Shown: positions 1 through 9,571 of the stretch, piece after piece
Layout: every line of letters begins with the position of its first letter
Position numbering within the stretch: position 1 is the first letter of the stretch
Assembly: GCA_015039315.1 (NCBI GenBank)
Contig: WIDE01000111.1
Coordinates: forward strand, 1 to 12,659
Direction of reading: 5' to 3'
DNA: 12,659 bases
Origin: Clavulina sp. PMI_390
Taxonomy: Eukaryota > Basidiomycota > Agaricomycetes > Cantharellales > Hydnaceae
Made by a program: the position numbers and the translations under genes
The notes under the pieces: generated by a model
What the model was told of the DNA's origin: nothing
The model's input: only the letters and a program-made list of their open reading frames with translations
The model's database searches: none

Positions 1-398
1 TTAGCAGAATCGATAGCAAGATCATGTGCATCAAGACGTGAAGGGTTGGATTGGGCATTACTGCGCGATCGTTTGGTAGGCGGCGGTTGTAGAGGTGGTT
101 CATCTGGGCCGACGTGAAGCCGACGCCGAAAGCAAGTTCAGCCAAAACGCACTAAGGAATGGACGCTAAAAGCGATGGTCAACGTACCAGACTGATCTGA
201 AGGTCGTTTTTGGTAAGTAACGGCCGTCGAGGAGGTTTGAGGGAGTTCAGATTGGAGGGTCGTGGAGGGCGGAGCCTGCTCGCGACGAGACACTAATCGC
301 GGATATAACGAATCAGCCACAGACGCGCGCTGAATCCTTTAAAGGTACTCACAGATATTATTAGCAGGTTTGGAACTGGAACGAGAGGTAGCAGGCAT
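1..398 (-). CDS. USP-family gene, left copy (5' end only, runs off the left edge)
   Basis: This is the 5' end of a paralogue of the central gene. Three exons can be built: 398-353, 292-188 and 103 to the left edge, with introns 352-293 (gtgagt...attag) and 187-104 (gtacgt...cccag). The first exon is 46 bases, exactly as in the central copy, ends in the same phase and uses the same gtgagt donor. That agreement, plus the matching upstream DNA, fixes the start codon. The visible peptide (about 84 residues) is low-complexity: Ser/Thr/Pro/Gln-rich, with PPLQPPPTKRSRS as a proline run followed by a basic patch, like the tail before the protease domain of the central gene. It seems to lack counterparts of central exons 3 and 4. 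The protease domain would lie outside the window, so a USP function is inferred from paralogy only. The 84-base second intron is the least certain junction. Confidence 0.7.
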
Positions 399-508
399 AA
401 AGGAGGACGTGGATGGAGAAAGTGAAACAGAATCGAGCAAAGGGCGGACTTTTTTTCGACAAGGGAGAGAAAAAGTGGATCGAGCGCGATGAAACCAGTC
501 CCAGAGTG

Positions 509-630
509 TCTAGACGCGTCCTGCAACCGTCTATCGCGTGGTTATAACGAGAAAGACGTTCTGGTCGACGAGGGAGGGGATTCAATGCAGACTCGTTTGA
601 GCGTGGGAACTGGCCTCTGTTCGTTCGTTG
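509..630 (-). promoter_or_regulatory. Conserved core promoter/leader block of the left copy
   Basis: This 122-base block matches 9572-9693 with about 8 mismatches and no gap, and lies at exactly the same distance from the ATG in both copies. On the minus strand it holds a TATA-like TTATAA (547-542), whose near edge is 144 bases upstream of the ATG. Then, 23 bases closer to the gene, comes ACGCGT (519-514), which equals the MluI cell-cycle box bound by MBF-type factors in other fungi. Whether the block is a true TATA promoter or part of the transcribed leader (see the short ORF at 542-640) cannot be decided from sequence. Confidence 0.5.
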
Positions 631-640
631 ACCCGATCAT
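542..640 (-). CDS. Possible short upstream ORF in the leader of the left copy (32 codons)
   Basis: A short ORF starting MIGSTNEQRPVPTLK and ending SSTRTSFSL lies on the same strand as the protease gene, 143 bases upstream of its ATG. The central copy has a matching ORF with the same C-terminus and stop. Between the two, three of the five changed codons are synonymous (GGG/GGA, TCA/TCG, AGG/CGG). This pattern is mildly in favour of translation but rests on very few sites. It only makes sense if transcription starts upstream of 640, which would rule out the TTATAA here as the TATA box, because that sequence contains the stop codon. Confidence 0.3.
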   Translation of the reverse strand: MIGSTNEQRPVPTLKRVCIESPPSSTRTSFSL

Positions 641-946
641 GGTTCAATGAGAATGGCTCATCTCCAGGGGACCTCCATTGCATGAGCGATTGATTGCATG
701 GAGTATTAGAGACAGCTTTATCATCTGCTGAGATTGCTGAGGAGGCGAGGCTGGGATAAATATGGAATGAGAGCAATGTGTTGGGGTGTACACAGTAGGC
801 GTCGCGAAAGGTTCGCCCAAAGCATCCCGTTGGGAACACAAAGGAGAGTTCTCAAACATAACGTGAGAGGGAGGAGGGGAGGGAGGTAGAGAGGACGCTC
901 TGGAAGACGACGAGGAGTGGGCGAATCATGATGCAGTATAATTGAT

Positions 947-1000
947 GTGGCTGGGGCTGTCATCCGCAATGCATCGCAGTACCATATCCGGATGTGCAGA
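947..1000. repeat. Distal upstream repeat block, left unit
   Basis: About 54 bases that match 9997-10050 closely, including GTGGCTGGGGCTGTC and CCGCAATGCATC. The block sits about 550 bases upstream of the ATG in both units, but the DNA between it and the core block is poorly conserved. Read on the minus strand, one frame gives IWYCDALRMTAPAT here and IWYFDALRLTAPAT in the central unit. It could be an upstream regulatory element or a remnant of an exon. Weaker similarity continues to about 1052, ending at a CACCAC run. Confidence 0.55.
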
Positions 1001-1052
1001 GTCGAAATTTTTCGTAGACCTGTTCTCTTGCATCTGACCACCACCATGAGCA

Positions 1053-2450
1053 CAAACTGAGAGTCGTCGGAGCACTTTAGCTGCTGCCACTGAGAGTTTG
1101 AGTGTGAAATGAGACTTGCCGGGTGACGAACGACGGTGGAATGAACGGACCTCTATTACACCATTGCGTCGTAGAGCTTGGGTAGCTCTCTTATGGCCGG
1201 GACGACTCTATCGTCTATAATATTGTGAAGCTATTGTCAGTGTCTTGTCAGTGTCGCTCACGGTGACGAAACTTGCCAGACACTCACCTTGAGGAAGCTA
1301 CTTCTGCATCGAATCTTGAGAGCTACCTGGTATTAGGACTATCTCGCACTATGATAGATACTGGAAGATCTCGTGAGTCTTGACCTGATAGCATAGGAGA
1401 GAGTGTCGAGGACCACTTACCCCACGAGAACCCCCGACACCGACGACAATGGACCCACGAAAGATTTCGCTTCAGCTAAGAGCTACAGATGGGCTACAGT
1501 CACATCTATGAACCGAGAATAATAAGTTCCTCGATCTCAGTGATTTGCCTGCACAATGAGTCTGGGACAACTATACCTGGGTGCGATGGCTCCCCCTACT
1601 TGACGATCTATTCGCGCTCGCGACTCCATTGGTGGCGAACGGTCCTAGGTCCTCTTCTTCTTCGTCAGAGCCCCAGGGATGGTCAGTTTTGGCTCGTTTC
1701 TGTTGCTCAGAGTTCAGTCGGGTGCTTGCGTTGGAAATCGTTGCGCGTCCTAACACCTGGGAGGACCAACACGTCAAGATGAGCGAAGTCTTGGGCAAAT
1801 AAATGAGATAAAATAATTATATTCACCCTGGACGCTACGAGGCATGCTTCGACCGGGGTTCTTGGTGAAGTTGGTCATGTGGAGCAGGTGTGTTGGGCGA
1901 AAACTGTCGAGTTCATCCAGGACGCAGAGAGTCTGCGATGAAGTCGAGCAAGTTGAAGAAGAGACAATACCGTGCGGCTCAGGCGGGTCTATGGGTTTGT
2001 CTTGGTGATGGAGGTGGGCCATCGAGTTTGTCTGAGGGTGCCATCGTCGGCGAGAGCGATGTTTGGTGGTGTTGCGCGCGCGATCCCGAGTCAATCTCCT
2101 GACGGCCTCGATCTCTCGCCGACCACTTTTTTTTTTCAAGTTTCTCCTTGCTGTAATAACGATATCACACTATCTGGGAAATCGATTTGCTTTGGTGAAA
2201 GGCGAAGGGAATCGTGCCCCAAGTACAATGTGATGTGATGGGATTCGTGCATACTATTCACCACAGATACAACCAAAAGTCGAGCGAGAAATATTGAATC
2301 TGAGTAGCTGGCTATTAATATACTATAAAATGATCCAAAAGGCCACGTTGATATCCTGGGGCGACCACTTTCTTGGAGTCATTCAGTTGAAATGCGAGGA
2401 ATCGTTGGGCAAGTACTCCACGTCTCGTACCCATCCTGGCCCTCCTCCCC
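1053..2450 (-). other. Spacer of about 1.4 kb with possible decayed minus-strand exons; no secure gene
   Basis: No complete gene can be built here, but the minus strand has protein-like pieces next to good splice-like sites. One is an exon-like piece about 1700-1577 with KRAKTDHPWGSDEEEEDLGP, ending CAG then gtatag. Another is about 1482-1421 reading LLAEAKSFVGPLSSVSGVLV, followed by gtaagt. A third is about 1325-1287 ending in gtgagt, which joins across an intron ending in aatag to LHNIIDDRVVPAIRELPKLY and a stop near 1157. Phases between these pieces do not all agree, and stops interrupt the parts further upstream, so this may be a degenerate gene or chance. A tandem duplication of an 11-base unit (TTGTCAGTGTC) lies at 1234-1255. 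The 2140-2450 part shows nothing recognisable. Confidence 0.25.
1234..1255. repeat. Perfect 2 x 11-base tandem repeat
   Basis: TTGTCAGTGTC occurs twice with no gap. It lies inside a candidate intron of the possible decayed gene and looks like a simple slippage duplication. Confidence 0.8.
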
Positions 2451-2454
2451 CAAT

Positions 2455-2665
2455 CTTCCACACTCGACTGCAGATATTCTCGGTCAAGGGAGAGTCTCTT
2501 GTGGTTCAATAGGTGGTCAATCTATGTGTTGGAGAGGTAATTTGAAGTAGAAGCCCGTAAAAAAATCGCAAAAAATCGCAAAATTTTCGTTTTTAACACG
2601 CAATGCTCCGTGCAGAGCGTGCAGAGACGACGGGCCATTTCACATACAAGTGAAATAACTCTGAC
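2455..2665. repeat. Repeated 3'-flank block with A-rich core and palindrome (between left and central genes)
   Basis: This matches 11781-11990. Fixed points are CTTCCACA (2455) and GTTGGAGAGGT (2528), which are 73 bases apart in both copies. Next come an A-rich stretch with repeated AAAAATCGC, then TCCGTGCA. A 9-base tandem repeat CGTGCAGAG x2 (2609-2626) and an inverted repeat ATTTCAC/GTGAAAT (2637-2656) follow. It could be part of the array unit or a separate dispersed repeat that landed in both spacers. No coding potential was seen. Confidence 0.6.
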
Positions 2666-3561
2666 GCTCTCCTGCCATTTATTTTGACATATCTTGCGTT
2701 CCTTTCAGATAATTGTTGTAAAGTCTCATGGGGAACTCGTCACCCAACAACCTTGAACATCTTCTTCAGAGCCGCTCCCAGCGACTCCATGCTGATGAGA
2801 TAGGAAACTGTCGTCTGATCACTAATTATATGCACAAAAAAAATCCACTTTAGAGCCATACGGGCGAGAGGGGATCAGAATGGAAGGAAGCAAGGTAGTT
2901 TTACATTGCTTCCGATGGCCTTTCACCAGAGTGCTCATCTTGACCACATGTACAGGGAAGTCATTATGCTTCGTCAAGAACTAGGAACAGGGGGCATGTA
3001 AGGAATGTAGCTATAACCATGTAAGGCCTCCGCTGCAGCGACGCCGCTTCACTCAATAGTATGAAGATTTGCGTTCAGCTTCGCCCAGACAAGCGCGCCG
3101 TCCCCTTTCCTTTAGCCGACAACATGTGTTCAGCAAGTAATCCATAGCTTTTGGTGACACACCACCTCATTCCAGTATCTATAGTATAGTAGTCAGAGAA
3201 CAAGGACTTCAATCGATCGATTACCTAGAAACCTGCCCGAATTCCTTCCTTCCCTCACTCTCTCTCCTCTCCTCTACCTCACGTCTCTCCCCCTCTACCT
3301 CTCGCTCCCTTCCTCCTTGCTCAATCTCTCTCGGCGCGTCTTTGACACATTTTCTCATTTTCCGTCTCACTTGCCACTCGCTCGACACAACCCTTAACTC
3401 AAGATTACCTCACATTGTCACGCCTAACGCCCCTCAATCGTCTCATGGTCATTATATTAATCGATTACTAGCTACTCTACTCTAGGAGCGTAGTAACTTT
3501 CTAGTGACCTCTTACGAGACATTGCTAGTTACATACAGAGCGATAAGTAAGGAATAACAAG
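2666..3561. other. 3' flank of the central gene with an extra segment of about 640 bases
   Basis: From the shared GTTGGAGAGGT to the stop codon there are 1034 bases here but only 393 in the right-hand unit, so about 640 bases have been gained here or lost there. The segment has an 8-base hairpin (GGAAGCAA/TTGCTTCC, 2886-2913), a minus-strand ORF of 39 codons (2859-2740) of no recognised family, and the pyrimidine-rich tract at about 3236-3390. No terminal inverted repeats or transposase were found. The final bases before the stop (agagcgataa, 3537-3546) match the right-hand copy and may belong to the 3' UTR. No canonical AATAAA was found downstream of the stop. Confidence 0.5.
3236..3390 (+). 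repeat. Pyrimidine-rich (CT) tract
   Basis: About 150 bases are mostly C and T on the plus strand, with runs such as CTCTCTCTCCTCTCCTCTAC. Such tracts are common in fungal promoters, but no plus-strand gene follows before the end of the central gene. It falls in the segment that is missing from the right-hand unit. Confidence 0.6.
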
Positions 3562-6500
3562 CTAAGACGGACTCTGCCAATTCACCACCATGGTGGCATT
3601 ACCAAGAAGGGAGTCGCCCCCTTTCGCTTTCCCCAGCTTTGTGTTGTGGAAAAAACAAGCGTAGATATGCGCCCGTTTGATCATAAGCGGCAAGTGCCAA
3701 AAGTCTGGGTAATTCTCGCCAATGGTGCCCGAGTGCTTTCCACCAACCGCTGTATGAGCCCTTAGGCTGTCCCCCACACGTTGCAGCAGCCCCGGGTCCG
3801 CTGGCAGCAATGACATCGTGTCAGGGTACCACATTCGCGGCAAATGAACGAGGTGATTTTCCCTCGGCTTGTAATCAAGCTTGTTGCGTTTAGAGCCAGA
3901 TGGCTGCGACACCGTCACTAGCGTCCGAGGACACTGAGCACAGTCCACCTGCACAATACAAGCATGCGGGATCGAGCCAGGAAGGACCTCCACAAGCCCA
4001 AGAGGTATGCCAAGATCGTATACATTCTCAAAAATGACATCTTGATCGCGATCGAGCCCTAAAACAAGGCGCGCGAGAGTATCGTGAGCCTGGAATCTAG
4101 CAGACTCTGTGGGGTCGTCGGGGTGGTAAATCACAAACGACGCATCCCAAGCAGCTTGGCAGGGGGGGGACATGAGAGGAATCACCACTCCAAGTGGTAG
4201 TGCGTCAATCGATGGCTCTTGAACAAGACCAGTTTGCTCGAAAAAGTCGGCAGGAAGAGGACGGCAGAGGGGATGGGAGAGCAACTCATGGGGAGTCAGA
4301 ACGGTCATTGATTTGAGCATGCCGGCCTTGTTCATTTCAGGAATCGAGAGCGACTTTTTTGGATTGGAGGCGGAGGGGCAGCAATGTTTTGTGTTGCGCG
4401 AGACAATGCACACATCACCACATGACGTGCATTGAGCAAGTGAAAGAGCTGAGTCGCTCGGCTTGGCGTCCTCAAAATTGGGGCGGGCAAGCAGTTCGAC
4501 GGCTTTCGAGGTCGTAAAAATGTTATCCCATCGCAGACAGAGGAATTTTTCGTCTGTACGAGCATCCTCATCAGCAGCATCATACTCGGCCTGGAGCCTC
4601 TCAATCTCGGTCTGGTGTTTGAGGCGCATTGTCCGTGAATGATTCTTGTTCTGCTCGAGTCGAAGTGCTCGGCCCTCCTCTGTGGCATTGCGGGCTCGCA
4701 GCGCTTGGTTCCCTCGAATGCCATCCAAAGATCGAATGATATTTGTGCCCTCCTTCAAGCGTACGAGGTGATCGAGCAGCTCGGCCGAGGTCTCAAAGGG
4801 GTTGGGGAGAGGATCGGGACGGCAACACTCGAGGGCTTCATCTCGCGACGCAATGACCTCACTCGCCCATGCCTTGCGCGCGTCGGATTTGGCCTCGTGC
4901 GGCGCTTTTTCTGCGTCCTCGTTTCCTAGATTGGATGTTAGACAATCGGGTCAGATGATAAAGCAACACCAAGACGTACCAACTTGCGTAGCGCGCGAGA
5001 CTCCCAGTGAGCCTTTATATTCAAATTCCGCCGTGGTGCCTTGATCTTCGGCCTGCTGTGCTCGACGACTCCAGCTGCTCCGCATACGAGTGGATTTGAC
5101 GATGGTGTTATGAGAAGAAATCTGCCAAAGAAGAATTAGATATAATAATATGGGCGTGAACTACATGAAGGACTCACTTGGGATTTTTGAGATCGAATGA
5201 GCTCTGGGAGTCCATACTTCTCCCATTCCCGCTTAATAGCGTCAATATCGGCCCGTTCCAGACTCCTCCCATTAAGGGCGGCGCAGTAAGAGGTTGCAAT
5301 GCGGTACTCGAGTTTCACGAGGAAGGAACACTCCTCGACGCGAGGGAGGATAGTAGGGTCGTATTTCCCTTGGCCAGGCTCAAGATCCGGGAGAGCTGCA
5401 GAAGTCTTCCCTCCCGCCAAGCGACAGATGAAGGGCTCGGCAACGTGGTCAAGAAATGAGAGCTTCTCCCAATGCGGCCACAAAGCTGCAAGCTTCTTTG
5501 ACCACTCGCTGGGCTCAACAGATTTCAGAGCTCTGACTAGGTTTGTAAGGGTAGGATTCTCAAAAAACTCCTGGACTTCCCCATTCCAAGGGACGTCAAG
5601 CATGCCTGCTAGTAGCAAGCGGGTCATCTAATGGAGATTCAAATAAGACTTGGTTTATTACAACGTAAAAAGAGAAGAAATTTGCATACCGGCGCGCCCC
5701 ATATGAGCATGAGCATAGGGTGGATCCTCCAGATTGTTGCTGCAAGACACATGACGTTTGCATGGTAGCTTTCAGTAACACCAGAGTATGGGAAGAGGTT
5801 TTGGTAAACCCAATTATTCCAACTAATGAATCGAGTCCAGTCCTTGCGTGGCAAGGATGTCCACGTCGATCGTGGAGGGAGTTGGTTAGCACGCTCTGAC
5901 TGATCATGCCAAAGCCTACAAATTGATTCAGATTTTGGTAAACAAAAAGGAAGCGTTCAAAAGACCTACGTCGGGCCTGGGCCAGCACCCTCCTCAAACA
6001 TACTCCCCTCCTTCAACTCGCTCTGCGTAATATCCTTATACGCGCCCATGGCGACGACTCTACCGCTGTTAGACAGACCAAATCCTGTATTTCCAGCCTT
6101 GATAGTCTCAAGGACAAGGGGATTTGATATTCGCTCACCACCGTTGGAAAGGTGGTGCTTGTACCCAATGTCCATGATGGCCGCGACATTAGCGCGAAGC
6201 TGCGCGAGCTCGGGGCTATGCTGGTCGTTGACAATGGCGGGAGAGTATACCGGCACTTCAGCATGAACCTTTGAAAAGTGGTCAGATGACAGGAAGTAAC
6301 ACAATTAGAGAAAGACGTACTCGAGCCTCAGCCGCCAGTGCCTGTGGTGACATCGAGTCCAGATCCAGCTTTGAAGACTTGAACCCTCCGTGAGCGCTAT
6401 TAAGCAGATAGGGTTGCCCAATCACCACCACCAGATTCTCAGCAAGCTTGGTCTGCTTTGCAATACTCGCCGGAGATTGACCCTGGGTGACACGAGGGTA

Positions 6501-9461
6501 TGTCTCCATAACATAAATCTCCCAGTCGTCCTCACTGCCACTGTAGGCTCTGAGAAAGTTGCCTAGACGACTCAGTAGATGGCCAGCCATGGCAGCAGCA
6601 AAATCCCTGGAGTGTCGCCCCCAGGGATCTTGCGTTGATGTTTCGCCAATGTACCAAAATACAGCGCGCTTGTTGGGAGGGAAGGATCTGAGCTCATGCT
6701 GGACCACGCGTGCCCAGACAAGATCGGCAGGGTAGTCAGTGATGTAGCGTGCGATCGCCACCAGTGCTCTCTCAACACTAATAGATAGCGATCGAGCGTA
6801 ACACGGATGCGGGTGCGTGGAGAGTTCGCCCTTGTGAATTCTGTTCAGCAGATCGAGATGATCTGCAGGATACGTGAGCAGACTATTGGTAGCAAAAGCG
6901 TCAAGGAATCGAAGCATTGGTGGGTTCCCCACTGCTTCCTCATAGAGCGGCACAATTTCCTTGTCCTTGTCCCCCTCTAGCATAAAGGCTCGCTGTCGTA
7001 GAACATCGAGGCGCTCGGCGGATGAGACATTGGCCAAACTTTCTGAGAGTATCTTGCGATGGCGCTCAGTTTCAGACGCTTGCTGAGCCTGCCCCTCAAG
7101 GTGATCCATGTTCTCGCGATTCTTGCGCTCTTTGGTGATGTCAGTGATTGGCCGGCGAGCTTTGCGACGCACGCGTCGGCGAACATTTTTGGGGTCAGTG
7201 GAGAGGTCAAACTGCTCGCTCCTGCGCAGAGCAGTCGCACTCGTCATTGGATAGGTCTCGTCGATGTCATCATACTCATCGCACTCATCGCACTCATCAA
7301 AATAATCGAAATCATCATCTAGCATGAACTCGGCATCAAGGGAAGTGGCTTCCAGTGCAGCATTGAGGGTCTCTACAACAGCACTGTCAGGCGCATGAGT
7401 AGAGAAGACAAAGTCATTCGGAGCATATGGAAGATTAGGATGTTTTCGATATACGAGGAAGGTGGCAGTGCGAGGAATGGAGTCGAGAGGGTGGAGAAAA
7501 CCGGGCAATCGAGGATCTTGCGTGTTGGGAAGTGGGATCGAAACGCGATCATTCTTCAGCACCCAGCGGTCGCTTTCGGGTACCACGGCAGTATAATGCG
7601 CAGCATTGTCAGTCCCATGAACATTCACGATACCAGCAAGATATCCAGACCACTATTAAAGACCATGTTAGCCTTTGACGAGCAAAGACATGCAAAATAC
7701 ATACCTCTAGTTCTGGAGCAGCGTTACGAGCAGGAACAATAACCGAAACTGTCCTATTGAGGCTTAGAGACTTGTTGTCGGTTCCGCCTCTGTGTTCAAT
7801 TATGCGAGGGATTGAGATGAAGATGTGTTCGCCCAAGGACTCGACGCGCGATGGCAGCACATGATTCGCATGTGGGCACCGCTCCGGTCGGAAGAACTCG
7901 ACTCCCTTACTATCACTTACCACCCAAGCATCCAGAAGCTGCTGGACCGAGTCTCCTCGAGTGCGGTCAAGTGTGATGTATGGGAGCTGCGCTCCATGCA
8001 CGAACGGGAGACCACAATCAACACATATGTCCGACTGCAATCTGGCCGATGGTCCGATATCATCCTCAACATCTGAGAAGAAGTAGTTGAGAAAATGGGC
8101 TGGATCCTGCTGGTGATTTACGTTCCATTCTTGAATAGCACATGCCGCCCGCAGCACAGTAGGGTTCACGACAGGGACTGTGCTCTCCATCTCTTGCAAG
8201 GTATAATGGAGAGCGCATGAGAAGCGTAGGTGATCACAGTCTCCACCATGGTGATGGCGAAACAGGTCACAAACTGTAAAAATTGACTGGAGGCACGAGT
8301 TCATGTAGCAATTCGTGCCTTCGTTGAACAGCCCTGGTGTCCGCGGCCACTCCTTGTAAGGCGGCACGTTACTTGAGGCAGTAGGTGCAGGAATCTCGAT
8401 ATGAGCATCTTGTGTCGATGAGCGACTCTGAACCGCCACTGCGGTCTTCTTCTCCAGGCCAAGCCCATCGATTTGCTTCTTCTCATGTTTCTGAAGACTG
8501 GCGCTTGTCTTCTTTGGCGTTGTATTGTCGAAAAGTTGCTGGGATTGATCCCAGTTGGTACTCTTCTTTGGCAATCCAGCAGCAGGAGGCGACAAGGTGT
8601 GGGGTTTCGAGGAACAGGGTGATCCGAGAGGGTCAGACAGTAGAGGGATTAGGTCGTCTTGACCTCCGCCATCGCTTTGCGCAGGTCCGAGCTTGCGTTT
8701 TTTTCTCGGAGGCTGGCAGCTTGTCGACGATGTTGGATCAACGGAGCTTGACAGATGTGGAGGATGAGGGGGTTTCGTAGTAGACTGGCGTGGAACATCA
8801 CTCTGGTTCTTGACTCTCCCGTCGTTGGTTTTCAGAGCATCGGGAGCAGATTTGGGATGGGGAGCCGAGGCAGCGCGAGGCGCAAGAGGTTGGTTCTTGG
8901 GTTTGTTTGGAAGCGGAGTGGGAGGTTGAGGGGGGTCTATATGAGTGCGTGTTAGGGACTAGAAAAAGAAGAGTGCTAATGAGAGAAACGCATATCGTAC
9001 CAAAATTGGGGCGGGCGGCCGGCAGGGCGAGTGGGGTCGACGGAGCATTCTGACGCGTCTCGGCAGTATCAACGCGAGGCTTTTCAACAGAACTATCGTT
9101 TGCGTTGCCTAAGAGTCATTTAATGTTGGTTTGAGTGAGACAAATGATGCAGCACGCCATAAGAAAGCATTCGTACCTGAGGCGCTTGAGGGACGCTGGA
9201 AGGGTGCTGGGACGTGCTAAAAATGCAATCGACACGTCAGAGAATAAGATAGTGCCATATATCAATGAGAAAACATACAGATGGACGAGATTGCGCCGTC
9301 ACAGATCCCCACAACAGCCGGGATTGCTTAAGACCATCGCGCCCTCGCGCAAAGTCTGGTGCTATAGTGAATGAATGAGCAAAAGGGGAGGTTTTAAATG
9401 TACTCAATGACTCACGGGTCGATTTTGAAGACTTTGAGAGGGACTGGGCCTGGCGGGCCAT
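3562..9461 (-). CDS. Large multi-exon USP-type deubiquitinase with nuclear signals and a possible GIY-YIG-like region (complete)
   Basis: Predicted cysteine protease that removes ubiquitin from proteins, probably nuclear. Exons: 9461-9416, 9361-9279, 9216-9177, 9108-9001, 8936-7705, 7652-6321, 6268-5970, 5915-5690, 5627-5178, 5121-4980, 4925-3562; 5322 bases, about 1773 residues, in frame across all ten introns (52-68 bases). Visible parts: Pro-rich tail with NLS PPRKKRKLG (169-176); USP domain about 290-575 with Cys box GLFNEGTNCYMNSCLQ (Cys302, Asn297), QQDPAHFL (368-375), a single CxxC (397, 400), His box NAAHYTAVV (His522), WVLKND (Asp538) and the usual last strand ATFLVYRK; acidic tract 609-635; basic tract 658-670; charged helix about 672-745; WYIGET...GRH at 836-850; unrecognised region about 950-1320; coiled coil about 1402-1447; Cys cluster 1485-1502. 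Start chosen because exon 1 matches the left copy in length, phase and upstream DNA. The USP call is strong; the remaining two thirds have no assigned function. Intron 4 is the weakest junction. Confidence 0.85.
7271..7298 (-). repeat. In-frame 9-base repeat coding the acidic tract
   Basis: About three copies of a 9-base unit (GATGAGTGC on the coding strand, the last one changed to GATGAGTAT) encode DECDECDEY inside the acidic tract that follows the protease domain (residues 609-635). The unit is a multiple of three, so copy-number change would keep the frame and only lengthen or shorten the acidic linker. Confidence 0.75.
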
Positions 9462-9571
9462 GAGCGAGGAAGAGGATCGGGGAAGGGTGAGGGAATTCGG
9501 GTGAGGGAGGGATTTTTTCTCGGCAAGGGAAGGAAAATGGAATCGAAGACGATGGTATGGGTCCTGACAAC

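Noticed and set aside
2740..2859. 39-codon minus-strand ORF (ends SLGAALKKMFKVVG)
   Set aside because: It looks amphipathic, but it has no counterpart in the right-hand unit, no family match and no promoter evidence, so it is noted only within the 3' flank.
2886..2913. Perfect 8-base hairpin as a terminator or small RNA
   Set aside because: It is short, has a 12-base loop and no U-run, and occurs only once. Such hairpins are expected by chance.
4639..5044. Plus-strand ORFs opposite exons 10 and 11
   Set aside because: They are shadows of the real minus-strand exons and show no family features.
7059..7322. Plus-strand ORF with a hydrophobic, membrane-like translation
   Set aside because: It is the antisense of the acidic and basic tracts of the central gene. 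The hydrophobic run (repeated LIAL) is simply the reverse of the GATGAG-type repeat.
3562..9461. Reading the open frames on the minus strand as five or six separate genes
   Set aside because: Every gap has a well-formed short intron with matching phase. Joining exons 5 and 6 restores a USP His box preceded by the usual Y-L-A-G-I-V strand, so one gene fits much better.
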